From positions 62,001 to 126,000 of the forward strand of contig NZ_FOUE01000007.1 of assembly GCF_900114775.1 (NCBI RefSeq): DNA of 64,000 nucleotides. The letters run 5' to 3'. A program made the position numbers and the translations under genes. Under the pieces are notes generated by a model that was not told the DNA's origin, ran no database searches, and saw only the letters and a list, made by a program, of their open reading frames with translations. Positions 9,227-17,300 of the stretch are shown here, piece after piece. Source of the stretch: Marinobacter zhejiangensis. GTDB lineage: Bacteria > Pseudomonadota > Gammaproteobacteria > Pseudomonadales > Oleiphilaceae. Every line of letters starts with the position of its first letter. Position 1 is the first letter of the stretch.

Positions 9227-10405
9227 ATGAATGGACCCATGTCACACACAACTGCTTTTCGCTCACTGATCGTCTTCCTGCTTGTTGTACTGGTGCCTGC
9301 CGTGGCATCAGCGCAGCAGCCGCTGTTAATTCCTTCGCCCCCGCAAATCGGCGCCAGCTCCTACGTGCTGATGGATCCGCGCAGTGGCGACGTCATTATG
9401 GAACACAACAGCCATGAGCGCCTGCCGCCAGCCAGTCTGACCAAGATGATGACGGCCTACATTGTTGAGCGGGAACTGGCCGAAGGCCGCATTTCCATGG
9501 ACGACATGGTGCCCATCAGCGTCAACGCCTGGCGCACTGAAGGCTCCCGAACCTTCGTCCGGGAAGGTACCCAGGTCCGGGTTGAGGACTTGTTGAAAGG
9601 AGTGGTGATCCAGTCTGGCAATGATGCCTCTGTCGCCCTGGCAGAGTTTGTGGCCGGTAGTGAGGCGGCGTTTACGGACATCATGAACCAGCAGGCTCAA
9701 CTTCTGGGTATGAAGGACTCCCATTTTGCCAATGCGACCGGCTTGCCGGAGTCAGACCATTTTTCAACGGCGTTTGACCTGGCGCTCCTGGCCAAGGCCA
9801 TTATCAACGACTATCCGGAAAATTACGGAATTTACGCTGAGAAGCACTTCACCTATAACAACATTCGTCAGCCTAACCGAAATGCACTGTTGTGGCGTGA
9901 TCCCAGTGTCGATGGCCTGAAAACGGGCCATACCGACGAAGCCGGGTTTTGCCTGGTGGCGTCTGCAGTTCGCAATGACACCCGCCTGATTGGTGTTGTG
10001 ATGGGGACGCCGAGCAATGAAGCGCGAGCCCAGGAAGTACAGAAGATGCTGAACTATGGCTTCCGTTACTACGAGTCAGCCAAGCTGTTCAGTGCCGGCC
10101 AGCAGCTGCTGGACAGCCCGGTTTGGGGCGGGCAGCAGAATGAATTGGCCCTTGGTGTGAAGGACGAAGTTTTCGTCACCATTCCCCGTGGTTCAAAGGA
10201 TGCCCTGGAGTCTGTGGTGGACATTGACACGGTCATCAAGGCGCCGGTGTCCATTGGCGATGAGCTGGGCCGGATTCGGGTATCCCTGAATGGTGAAGTG
10301 TTGCTGGACGAGCCGGTGCTGGCCTTGCAGGACATTCCGGAAGGCGGTTTGTTCAAGCGTCTGTGGGATGCCATCAAACTGTTCTTTGTGCAGCTGTTCT
10401 CTTGA
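9227..10405 (+). CDS. dacA: D-alanyl-D-alanine carboxypeptidase, PBP5/6 type
   Basis: 392 aa. Removes the terminal D-Ala from peptidoglycan pentapeptides in the periplasm. The signal peptide ends near ASAQQ (about residue 30). Active-site motifs: SLTK (S70-K73), SGN (130-132) and KTG (232-234). The C-terminal PBP5 beta domain is followed by an amphipathic tail (FKRLWDAIKLFFVQLFS) expected to hold it on the outer face of the inner membrane. The start may instead be ATG 9239, which has a TGGA nearby; both keep the signal peptide. Confidence 0.94.
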   Translation: MNGPMSHTTAFRSLIVFLLVVLVPAVASAQQPLLIPSPPQIGASSYVLMDPRSGDVIMEHNSHERLPPASLTKMMTAYIVERELAEGRISMDDMVPISVNAWRTEGSRTFVREGTQVRVEDLLKGVVIQSGNDASVALAEFVAGSEAAFTDIMNQQAQLLGMKDSHFANATGLPESDHFSTAFDLALLAKAIINDYPENYGIYAEKHFTYNNIRQPNRNALLWRDPSVDGLKTGHTDEAGFCLVASAVRNDTRLIGVVMGTPSNEARAQEVQKMLNYGFRYYESAKLFSAGQQLLDSPVWGGQQNELALGVKDEVFVTIPRGSKDALESVVDIDTVIKAPVSIGDELGRIRVSLNGEVLLDEPVLALQDIPEGGLFKRLWDAIKLFFVQLFS

Positions 10406-10436
10406 TCCGTTGCCCAAGCTGAGAGAAGCCTGAATC

Positions 10437-10706
10437 ATGACTGAACCCAAAGCGCCCAAGATTGAGTTTCCCTGTGACTACGTCATCAAGGTGATTGGAA
10501 CCGCTGCGCCGGACTTTGAGGAATTTGTGCGCGCGGTGGTGGAGAACCATGCGCCGGGGATCAAAGATGAGCACGTGACTGTGGTCGATAGCCGCAATGC
10601 CCGGTTCTGCTCGGTCCGGCTGCAGATTGTTGCAACTGGCGAACCCCAGCTTAAGGCCCTGTTCGAAGAACTAAAGGCCAGTGGCCGTGTTCACATGGTG
10701 CTGTGA
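10437..10706 (+). CDS. ybeD: YbeD/DUF493 family regulatory protein
   Basis: 89 aa. Small ferredoxin-like ACT-type fold protein found between dacA and lipB in many gammaproteobacteria. The ends are characteristic: KIEFPCDYVIKVIG at the N-terminus, and SVRLQIVATGEPQLKALFEEL before HMVL at the C-terminus. Its exact role is not established; linkage to lipB suggests a link to lipoate metabolism. GAGAAG precedes the ATG. lipB begins 3 bp after its stop. Confidence 0.9.
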   Translation: MTEPKAPKIEFPCDYVIKVIGTAAPDFEEFVRAVVENHAPGIKDEHVTVVDSRNARFCSVRLQIVATGEPQLKALFEELKASGRVHMVL

Positions 10707-10709
10707 CTG

Positions 10710-11348
10710 GTGACTGAGCTGGTTATTCGCTCCTTGGGCCTGCAGCCTTACGAGGCGGTTTGGGAGGCCATGAAAACGTTCACCGCTGACCGTGACAAGG
10801 GCACGGTGGACGAGCTCTGGTGCCTGGAGCATCCACAGGTGTTTACGCAGGGGCAGGCGGGCAAAGCTGAGCATATTCTGAACCCCGGCGACATACCTGT
10901 AGTTCAGGTTGACCGTGGAGGGCAGGTGACGTACCACGGTCCCGGCCAATTGGTGATTTACCTGTTGATTGATCTCAGCCGCGCCGGGCTGGGTGTGCGT
11001 GTGCTGGTGGACCATATCGAGCAGGCGATTGTGGATACCCTTGCGGAACTGGGTATTGAAGCCGCGCCACGTGCTGACGCGCCTGGGGTCTATGTCGGGG
11101 GTGCCAAGATCGCATCACTGGGACTTCGGGTTCGTCGTGGTTGTTCGTTTCACGGGTTGGCATTGAACATCGACATGGATATGTCACCCTTTACCCGGAT
11201 AAACCCTTGCGGCTATTCAGGGATGGCCATGTGCCAGGTGTCTGATTTCGCTCCGCAAGCCAGCGTGGATGCAATTTCCCGGTCGTTATCCGGGCATTTG
11301 GCGAAACGGCTGGAAGCGGGGCAGGTCAGCCGCGTTGACGGCTGGTAA
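10710..11348 (+). CDS. lipB: Octanoyl-[acyl carrier protein]:protein N-octanoyltransferase
   Basis: 212 aa. Moves octanoate from ACP to lipoyl domains of 2-oxoacid dehydrogenases and GcvH; LipA then inserts sulfur. Visible motifs are the RGGQVTYHGPGQLVIY signature, the catalytic lysine in GGAKIASLG (K133) and the catalytic cysteine in INPCGYSG (C167). GTG start. Its 3' end overlaps the convergent diguanylate cyclase gene by 23 bp. lipA, usually adjacent, lies about 39 kb away on the other strand. Confidence 0.95.
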   Translation: MTELVIRSLGLQPYEAVWEAMKTFTADRDKGTVDELWCLEHPQVFTQGQAGKAEHILNPGDIPVVQVDRGGQVTYHGPGQLVIYLLIDLSRAGLGVRVLVDHIEQAIVDTLAELGIEAAPRADAPGVYVGGAKIASLGLRVRRGCSFHGLALNIDMDMSPFTRINPCGYSGMAMCQVSDFAPQASVDAISRSLSGHLAKRLEAGQVSRVDGW

Positions 11349-12441
11349 GGACGGGTTTGCTGTCCCCGTGCTCACAGACCTTGTCGCGTCCCAGGTTCTT
11401 GGCGCGATAGAGCGCTTCGTCGGCTCGCTGTAAAACGCGTTCAATGGACTCTGAACCCTCAATCGACGCAACACCAATGCTGATGGTGGAGCGGATGCTT
11501 TGGTTACCATACTCGATATCCTGAGACGCTACGGACTGGCGGATTCGCTCGGCAATCTGGAAAGCCTCCCGGGTATCGGTCTCCGGCAACACCACCAGAA
11601 ATTCTTCCCCTCCCCAGCGCGCGACGATATCGACCTTCCGGCACTCGTTAACCAGGGTTCTGGCGACCAGTTTGATCATCAGGTCTCCAGCCTGATGCCC
11701 AAAGTTGTCGTTCACTTTCTTGAACAAATCAATGTCCATCAACAGGACCGAAAATACCCGGTTGTTACGCAGGTACCGTTCGTACTCGTCCTCGATACGG
11801 GAGTGGCCCTCCCGCCGGTTGAACAGCCCGGTGAGGGCATCATGTTTGGCGGCGAATTCGAACTCTGAGGCAAGCTGGAGTAACCGTTGCTTGCTGCGAC
11901 GCCGGCTTTGGTCGAGGGCGTAACAGGACACCATTTCAAAACCCAGCGCGGACAGCATCAGCAGGCGAAATGTTGCCGTGTAGGGAGTCTGCGCAACCAG
12001 TTCGCCCAGTGGGCTGAACAGCAGCGCCAGCGCCACCCAGCCCCCGACACAGCTGTACAGGCCAACCCGCTGGTTGCCTATGTAGAAGACGACCGGGGGG
12101 TAGGCGAACAGCCACAGCACTCCGGCACCGTCTTCCACCGCAAATACGGCAAGGAACGAAAACAGCAGGGTGATCAGGGCTATAAACCCGTTGCGCAGCC
12201 AGGCTTCGTTGGCCGTGATGGCATAGGCCAGGGCGTTTGCGGTCAGCAGGGTGGCGAACGTGGCCAGGACGTAGAGGGTGAGCAGGTTTCCCTGCATATA
12301 ACCGCGGAAGCCGAAGAAGCCGAGGGCGCAGACCGCGGATAGGGTGAGCCAGGTAATTAGCGTCGGTACCGGGATTTCACCTTCGATATGGGCGTCGGCC
12401 TGGCTATCGTGTGGGGTGTCAGAGTGTTGTATCAGGGCCAT
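11326..12441 (-). CDS. Membrane-bound diguanylate cyclase (GGEEF)
   Basis: 371 aa. Residues ~28-175 form about six membrane segments (a MASE-like sensor), then a GGDEF domain. It makes cyclic di-GMP from two GTP. The active site is intact: DIDLFKKVND near 236-245 and GGEEF at 277-281. An RKVD at 268-271, five residues before the signature, fits the RxxD inhibitory I-site, so product feedback is expected. It is convergent with lipB and overlaps its end by 23 bp. The promoter should lie in the AT-rich gap above 12441. Confidence 0.9.
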   Translation of the reverse strand: MALIQHSDTPHDSQADAHIEGEIPVPTLITWLTLSAVCALGFFGFRGYMQGNLLTLYVLATFATLLTANALAYAITANEAWLRNGFIALITLLFSFLAVFAVEDGAGVLWLFAYPPVVFYIGNQRVGLYSCVGGWVALALLFSPLGELVAQTPYTATFRLLMLSALGFEMVSCYALDQSRRRSKQRLLQLASEFEFAAKHDALTGLFNRREGHSRIEDEYERYLRNNRVFSVLLMDIDLFKKVNDNFGHQAGDLMIKLVARTLVNECRKVDIVARWGGEEFLVVLPETDTREAFQIAERIRQSVASQDIEYGNQSIRSTISIGVASIEGSESIERVLQRADEALYRAKNLGRDKVCEHGDSKPVLTSRQRG

Positions 12442-12748
12442 ATTGCTTTTTTAGTAGTCGCCGTGACAGAAAGCTGTTTTATTATTTTATTGAGTTTCTA
12501 GCTTAACGTTTATCAAGCACCTTGAATGTAGAAAATCGTAAATATTCATGGAAGTTGGTGTTTACTTGCTTTGAGGCTCTGTTAATCCGAGCCCGGAGAG
12601 AGTTTGTTCAATGGCCGAAGTGTCGCGTGGGCGCTGGCTAAGCAGTAACCGGCGGCTCTCGCTTTATCAGTATAATGACCAGCGGCAACAGGCTTCCTAC
12701 ATTCGCATATCCCCTCCAGCCTGGGGTAACGGCTTCGGAAAGGATTTC
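12442..12748. other. AT-rich intergenic stretch between divergent genes
   Basis: About 300 bp between the diguanylate cyclase and the chosen AarF-like start, clearly richer in A+T than its surroundings for its first 130 bp. It should hold promoters for both genes, but I cannot pick a convincing -35/-10 pair. An in-frame ATG at 12611 preceded by GGAGAG could extend the downstream protein by 46 residues. Confidence 0.4.
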
Positions 12749-14164
12749 ATGGCGTCCAAGAAAAGTGGCAACACCGTATCCCGCATCAAAACCGGCAGTT
12801 TCGAACGTCGGCTTTCGCTGACCCGTGCTGGCCTGTTCGCAGGTACCCGCATGGCTTCGCACATGGCCACGAACTGGTTGAGCAGCAAGGAAAACCGTGA
12901 GCGGCGCCACCGGGAGATGTTGTCCCGCCAGGCTGAGTTTCTGGTGGATGAGTTGGGCAAGCTCAAAGGCAGTGTGGTCAAGATCGGGCAGGTCATGGCG
13001 CTCTACGGCGAGCATTTTTTGCCAGAAGAAGTCACCGAGGCCCTCCACACCCTGGAAGATCAGACCACGTCCCTCGAATGGAAGGCGATCCAACAGGTGT
13101 TGGAACGGGAATTGGGTGCGGCGCGACTGGCAGAGCTCGATGTGGACCCGGAACCCATTGGCGCTGCCTCCCTCGGCCAGGTACACCGGGCACGGCGTCG
13201 TAGTGACGGTCTGGAGCTGGTGCTTAAGGTGCAGTACCCCGGGGTGGCCGATGCCATCGACAGCGACTTGAATGCCGTTGCCCAGTTGTTGCGGGTTGCT
13301 CGTCTGGTCTCCATTGGCCCCGAATTTGAAGACTGGCTGGAAGAAGTCCGGGTGATGATGCATCGGGAAGTGGACTACCGTCTCGAGGCCGAAACCACGG
13401 AGCGTTTTCGCCAGATGCTGGCAAACGATGCGCGGTTTGTGGTGCCTCGTGTGTTGCAGGAATATTCAACCTCCCACCTGATGGCATCCACCTATGAACC
13501 CGGCCATTCGGTGAGTTCTGTGGCAGTCCGTGAACTGCCGCTGGAACGGCGGAGTGAATTGGGCAAGGCGGCGTTGGAGTTGTTCCTGGAGGAGCTGTTT
13601 GTCTGGGGCGAGATCCAGACCGACCCCAATTTTGGTAATTACCGCATCCGGATTGCCGGGGAGCCGGGCTGCGATCCCCAGCGGGATCAGATTGTGCTGT
13701 TGGATTTCGGCGCGGTCCAGAGCTATCCGGAAAGTTTCCTGACACCGGTGAAACGGATGATCCAGGCGTCCTATGAAGGCAATCGGGAAGCCATGATAGA
13801 GGGCGCGGTTAACCTCGGATTCATGAGCCGGGACTGGCCCCAGGACGTGCTCGACACGTTTGCCGAGGTCTGTATGTCGGTGTTGGAACCCTTGCTGCCA
13901 GACCAGGGGCAATGGCCCGAGCACGCGGTGAACAGTGAGGGGCAGTATCGCTGGAAACAGAGCGACCTGCCGTCAAGGGTCGCCCGTCAGGCAGCCCGGT
14001 CGGCCATCAGCCGTTATTTCCGAATACCACCCAAGGAATTTGTGTTCCTGAACCGCAAGCTGATTGGTGTCTACACGTTCATTTCGGTGCTGTGTTCGGA
14101 GTTCAACGGTGAGGAACTGCTTCGTTCCTACCTTTACCAGGAGTCGGAAACCTCACCCTCCTGA
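12749..14164 (+). CDS. AarF/ABC1/UbiB-family atypical kinase
   Basis: 471 aa. Atypical protein-kinase-like family; UbiB/COQ8 members support ubiquinone synthesis and lipid handling. Seen here: the KxGQ motif as KIGQ (78-81), the Ala-rich loop GAASLGQVH (138-146), a nucleotide-lysine candidate K160 in LVLKVQYPG, and a later LLDFGAVQ (DFG). The usual HxDPHPGN catalytic loop reads QTDPNFGN, keeping D and N. ATG 12749 follows GGAAAGGA and gives a family-like N-terminus; ATG 12611 also has a ribosome site and cannot be excluded. This is probably not the ubiE-linked UbiB, as no ubi operon surrounds it. Confidence 0.85.
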   Translation: MASKKSGNTVSRIKTGSFERRLSLTRAGLFAGTRMASHMATNWLSSKENRERRHREMLSRQAEFLVDELGKLKGSVVKIGQVMALYGEHFLPEEVTEALHTLEDQTTSLEWKAIQQVLERELGAARLAELDVDPEPIGAASLGQVHRARRRSDGLELVLKVQYPGVADAIDSDLNAVAQLLRVARLVSIGPEFEDWLEEVRVMMHREVDYRLEAETTERFRQMLANDARFVVPRVLQEYSTSHLMASTYEPGHSVSSVAVRELPLERRSELGKAALELFLEELFVWGEIQTDPNFGNYRIRIAGEPGCDPQRDQIVLLDFGAVQSYPESFLTPVKRMIQASYEGNREAMIEGAVNLGFMSRDWPQDVLDTFAEVCMSVLEPLLPDQGQWPEHAVNSEGQYRWKQSDLPSRVARQAARSAISRYFRIPPKEFVFLNRKLIGVYTFISVLCSEFNGEELLRSYLYQESETSPS

Positions 14165-14184
14165 CCTTTGCGCTCAACCGGGCA

Positions 14185-14613
14185 TCAGTTCCCGAATGAC
14201 TCAAGGACAATCCAAAGCACGACGGCATAGCGGGCCCCCTTGCCAATGGCGACCAAGGTAATGAAGGTCGGCCAGGGTACCCGCATTATCCCTCCCACCA
14301 GCGTCAAGACATCCCCGCCCACGGGCAACCATCCCAATAGCAAGGACCACTCGCCATAGCGCAGGTAGCGTGTTCGGGCCTTTTCCATCTGCTCCGGGGA
14401 GAACGGAAACCAGCGCCGATTCTGGAACCGCTCTACCTGTCGTCCCAGAATGCCATTCACCACCGACCCCAGAGTGTTGCCCAGGGTGGCCCAGAACCAC
14501 AGCCACCAGACGGAGTAGCCCTGGGTGACCAGACCACCAAATAGCACCTCGGAATAGGCAGGTAACAAAGTCGCTGCTAAAAAAGCGGTGACAAACAGAC
14601 TCAGGTATACCAA
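14185..14613 (-). CDS. yqaA: YqaA-like VTT-domain membrane protein
   Basis: 142 aa integral membrane protein of the YqaA branch of the DedA/VTT (SNARE-associated) superfamily. The core ATLLPAYSEVLFG, ATLGNTLGSVVNGILGR and LGWLPVGGDVLTLVGGIMR closely follow E. coli YqaA; function is unproven, and relatives act in lipid scrambling or proton-dependent transport. TTG 14613 with AAGAGG just upstream gives the E. coli length; a further TTG at 14676 would add 21 polar residues. It converges on the AarF-like gene (20 bp apart) and is divergent from the chemoreceptor. Confidence 0.8.
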   Translation of the reverse strand: MVYLSLFVTAFLAATLLPAYSEVLFGGLVTQGYSVWWLWFWATLGNTLGSVVNGILGRQVERFQNRRWFPFSPEQMEKARTRYLRYGEWSLLLGWLPVGGDVLTLVGGIMRVPWPTFITLVAIGKGARYAVVLWIVLESFGN

Positions 14614-14702
14614 ATTGGCCTCTTTTCGACAGTTATGGCGAAGTTGGCTGTACGCCGCTAACCTAATGAGTGACAAGCGATTCTACAAAGGTTTTCCGAT
14701 TC

Positions 14703-16832
14703 ATGAAAAAACAATCCCTCAAACTGAAGCTGTACACGCTGGTGATTGCCCTGCTGCTGGTGATGGGGGGGAGCATGATGATCACGGCTCAGCGCTCGCT
14801 TGGGAATATGGAGGCAGAGCTGACTCAGGCCACATCGACCATGGTGCAGGATATCGTGATGAAACGGTTGTCTGCCACTGCCGCCCGCTATGGCGAAGAA
14901 GTCAGCGGGATGTTCAACAGTGCCTTCAGGACACCGGGCGTGTTGAGGTACGTGATCGAAGAGAACGTGAAGGCTGACCGCTACAACCGCATCAGCCGCC
15001 CGGCCCTGATGGCCATTATCGGCGGGGTGCTGGAGTCGGAGCCCGGCATGAGTTCCATCTATGCCCAGTTCGAGCCGGATGGCTACGATGGTGAGGATCG
15101 CTATTTTACCGAAGGGGTGGAAGAGTACAGCAGTGATGCGGGCACCCTTGAAATCTATTTTTACCGTGACCAGGATGGCCAGGTGCAGTTCAGTCGTACC
15201 GAGGATCCCAGCGAAAAATATGTGGACGAGCGTAACGAGTTCGGAATACGGGAAGCCGAATGGTATCTCTGTTCTATGGACTCGTTGGCACCGTGCATCA
15301 TGGAACCCTACGAGTATGAGATTTCAGAGGGTTACAGCGAACTGATGACCAGCCTGGTGGCGCCGATACTCAATGGCGAGGGGAGCTTTGTCGGGGTTAC
15401 CGGGGTGGATATCAACTTGACCACCCTGCAGCAGGCCATCATCGGGGTGAGCAAGGAACTGTACGATGGTCAATCACGGGTTACTCTGCTCAGCGAAAAG
15501 GGACTGGTTGCGGCGGCAAGCCATTACGGGGACTTTCTGGGCCGGCCACTGAACGAAGCTGTCCCGGAGCTGGCTGACGCCCTGGTCAACCTGCATCGTG
15601 GTGAACGCTCCTTCGACGACGGAGAGGTGCTCGCGGTTGCCTTTCCCATTGAATTTGACGATACCGATGCGGTCTGGTCGCTGGTGATTCAGTTACCACG
15701 ACAAGCGGCGCTGGCGGAGCTGGATGCTATTCGTTCACTGCTATCGGAACAGGTAGCGACAACGGCGCAGCGACAGCTGTTGGTCGGCGTGGTTGTCTCG
15801 CTGCTGGCGATCGCGGTGTTGATCCTGCTGGTGCGCTCGGTCACCCGGCCACTGGATGAAATCAGCGCCCGCATGCAGAACCTGGCGGGCGCGGAAGGCG
15901 ACCTGACCCGGGAATTAAAGATTGATACTCATGCCGAGTTGATTGCCCTTGCCGGTGGGTTCAATCGCTTCCTTGGGCGCCTGCGAACCATGATCAATGA
16001 TCTGAAGGCCGTTGATGTCCAGGTGCAGGCTCAGGCGAGTGATGTTCGTGCCATTGCCGTTGAAACGGACGAAAATACTGAGCGGCAGAGCCAGGAAATC
16101 TCCAGTGTGGTCACCGCGATGACCGAGATGTCGGCAACCGCCAATGAGGTCGCCCGCTTCGCCGGTGAAGCTGCAGAGAATGCCCGTCAGGCGCGTGATG
16201 GTATCACCTTTACCCAGGCGACCCTGGGGACGGCGGTGACAGGCGTCAGCGCCCTCGCCGGTGACATGGACGAGGCGAGTCAGGCGATCAGCCATGTAGC
16301 GAGTCGCAGCGACGACATCAACCGAATCCTGGATGTGATTCGAGGCATCGCCGAGCAGACCAACCTGCTGGCCCTGAACGCGGCGATTGAGGCTGCGCGA
16401 GCTGGCGAGCAGGGTCGGGGGTTTGCGGTGGTGGCTGACGAAGTGCGGACCCTGGCGTCGCGAACCCGAGAATCAACGGATGAAATCAGCCAGATGATCG
16501 AAGGGCTGCAACAGGAAGTGGGGCAGACCGTGTCGGTGATCCGTGCGGGTGTTGACCGGGCAACCATGGCCGTTGACGGCACTCGTGAAGCGGATCACTC
16601 CCTGGCAACGGTGGTTGAGCGCATTGGCGTGATCGTAGAACACGTGACCCAAGTTGCGACGGCCGCAGAGGAGCAAAGTTCAGTCAGTGAGGAGATTAAC
16701 CAGAACCTGACAGCCATTGGTGATGCAGCCAATGACCTGCGGGCTTTGGCGCAGCGGGTCCGGCACAGTGGCCAGGAACTGGATCGTCAGGTTGATACCC
16801 TGCAGCAGGAACTGGGCCGCTTGAAGACCTGA
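14703..16832 (+). CDS. Methyl-accepting chemotaxis protein with Cache-type sensor
   Basis: 709 aa transmembrane chemoreceptor. Membrane helices lie near residues 8-28 and 365-385 and enclose a ~330 aa periplasmic domain of double-Cache type (GVTGVDINLTTLQ is characteristic). A HAMP region follows, then the cytoplasmic signalling domain with the hairpin tip IAEQTNLLALNAAIEAARAG. The ligand cannot be read. ATG 14703 is chosen because it begins MKKQSLKLKL before the first helix; GTG 14670 is the alternative. No che genes are nearby, so it is an orphan receptor. Confidence 0.9.
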   Translation: MKKQSLKLKLYTLVIALLLVMGGSMMITAQRSLGNMEAELTQATSTMVQDIVMKRLSATAARYGEEVSGMFNSAFRTPGVLRYVIEENVKADRYNRISRPALMAIIGGVLESEPGMSSIYAQFEPDGYDGEDRYFTEGVEEYSSDAGTLEIYFYRDQDGQVQFSRTEDPSEKYVDERNEFGIREAEWYLCSMDSLAPCIMEPYEYEISEGYSELMTSLVAPILNGEGSFVGVTGVDINLTTLQQAIIGVSKELYDGQSRVTLLSEKGLVAAASHYGDFLGRPLNEAVPELADALVNLHRGERSFDDGEVLAVAFPIEFDDTDAVWSLVIQLPRQAALAELDAIRSLLSEQVATTAQRQLLVGVVVSLLAIAVLILLVRSVTRPLDEISARMQNLAGAEGDLTRELKIDTHAELIALAGGFNRFLGRLRTMINDLKAVDVQVQAQASDVRAIAVETDENTERQSQEISSVVTAMTEMSATANEVARFAGEAAENARQARDGITFTQATLGTAVTGVSALAGDMDEASQAISHVASRSDDINRILDVIRGIAEQTNLLALNAAIEAARAGEQGRGFAVVADEVRTLASRTRESTDEISQMIEGLQQEVGQTVSVIRAGVDRATMAVDGTREADHSLATVVERIGVIVEHVTQVATAAEEQSSVSEEINQNLTAIGDAANDLRALAQRVRHSGQELDRQVDTLQQELGRLKT

Positions 16833-16973
16833 ACCAGTCCGGTCATTGGATCTGGCTATCGAGGATATTTGTACGATCAAGTTTTGTTTTCCTGGCGCTG
16901 CTGGCATGATGTCCCTCGTGATTCTGGTGCTGGCACTGCCTGGCCAATCGTTGATTAAGTATGAGGGGCGTTT

Positions 16974-17231
16974 ATGGAGCAGGTTACAATTTTTGGTCGT
17001 ATGTCCTGTGGTTTTTGTGTTCGGGCCAAACAGCTCTGTGAAGTCAAAAACTTCCCATACCGGTTTGTCGATATGATTGCCGAAGGGATCAGCAAGGCAG
17101 ACCTGGAAAAAACCGTGGGCAAGCCTGTGCAGACCGTGCCGCAGATTTTTGTCGGGGAGCAGCACATTGGCGGGTGTGATGACTTCTTCCAGTATGTGCG
17201 TCAGGCAGAGGCCGCCGCCACAGCCGGCTAA
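16974..17231 (+). CDS. grxA: Glutaredoxin, GrxA type, with CGFC active site
   Basis: 85 aa cytoplasmic dithiol glutaredoxin that reduces disulfides with glutathione. It closely follows E. coli Grx1: TIFGRMSC...CVRAKQL, FVDMIAEGISKADLEK, the cis-Pro loop QTVPQIFVGEQHIGG. The usual CPYC is CGFC (C12, C15), and GGYTDF becomes GGCDDF, adding a third cysteine. These changes should alter redox potential or cofactor behaviour, which is an inference. Transcription probably ends at the hairpin that begins 28 bp after the stop. Confidence 0.88.
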   Translation: MEQVTIFGRMSCGFCVRAKQLCEVKNFPYRFVDMIAEGISKADLEKTVGKPVQTVPQIFVGEQHIGGCDDFFQYVRQAEAAATAG

Positions 17232-17258
17232 GCATGTTCGAATGTGTTGGCCAGAGAC

Positions 17259-17288
17259 AAAAAAGGCGCCTTGAAAGGCGCCTTTTTT
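17259..17288. terminator. Bidirectional rho-independent terminator
   Basis: Perfect hairpin GGCGCC-TTGAAA-GGCGCC preceded by six A and followed by six T, so it works on both strands. It sits between the convergent grxA and pyrophosphate-phosphofructokinase genes and should end both transcripts. Confidence 0.92.
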
Positions 17289-17300
17289 ATGGCCGGTGCA

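Noticed and set aside
16846..17076. 76 aa plus-strand ORF with a hydrophobic stretch before grxA
   Set aside because: Overlaps grxA in another frame; no start signal.
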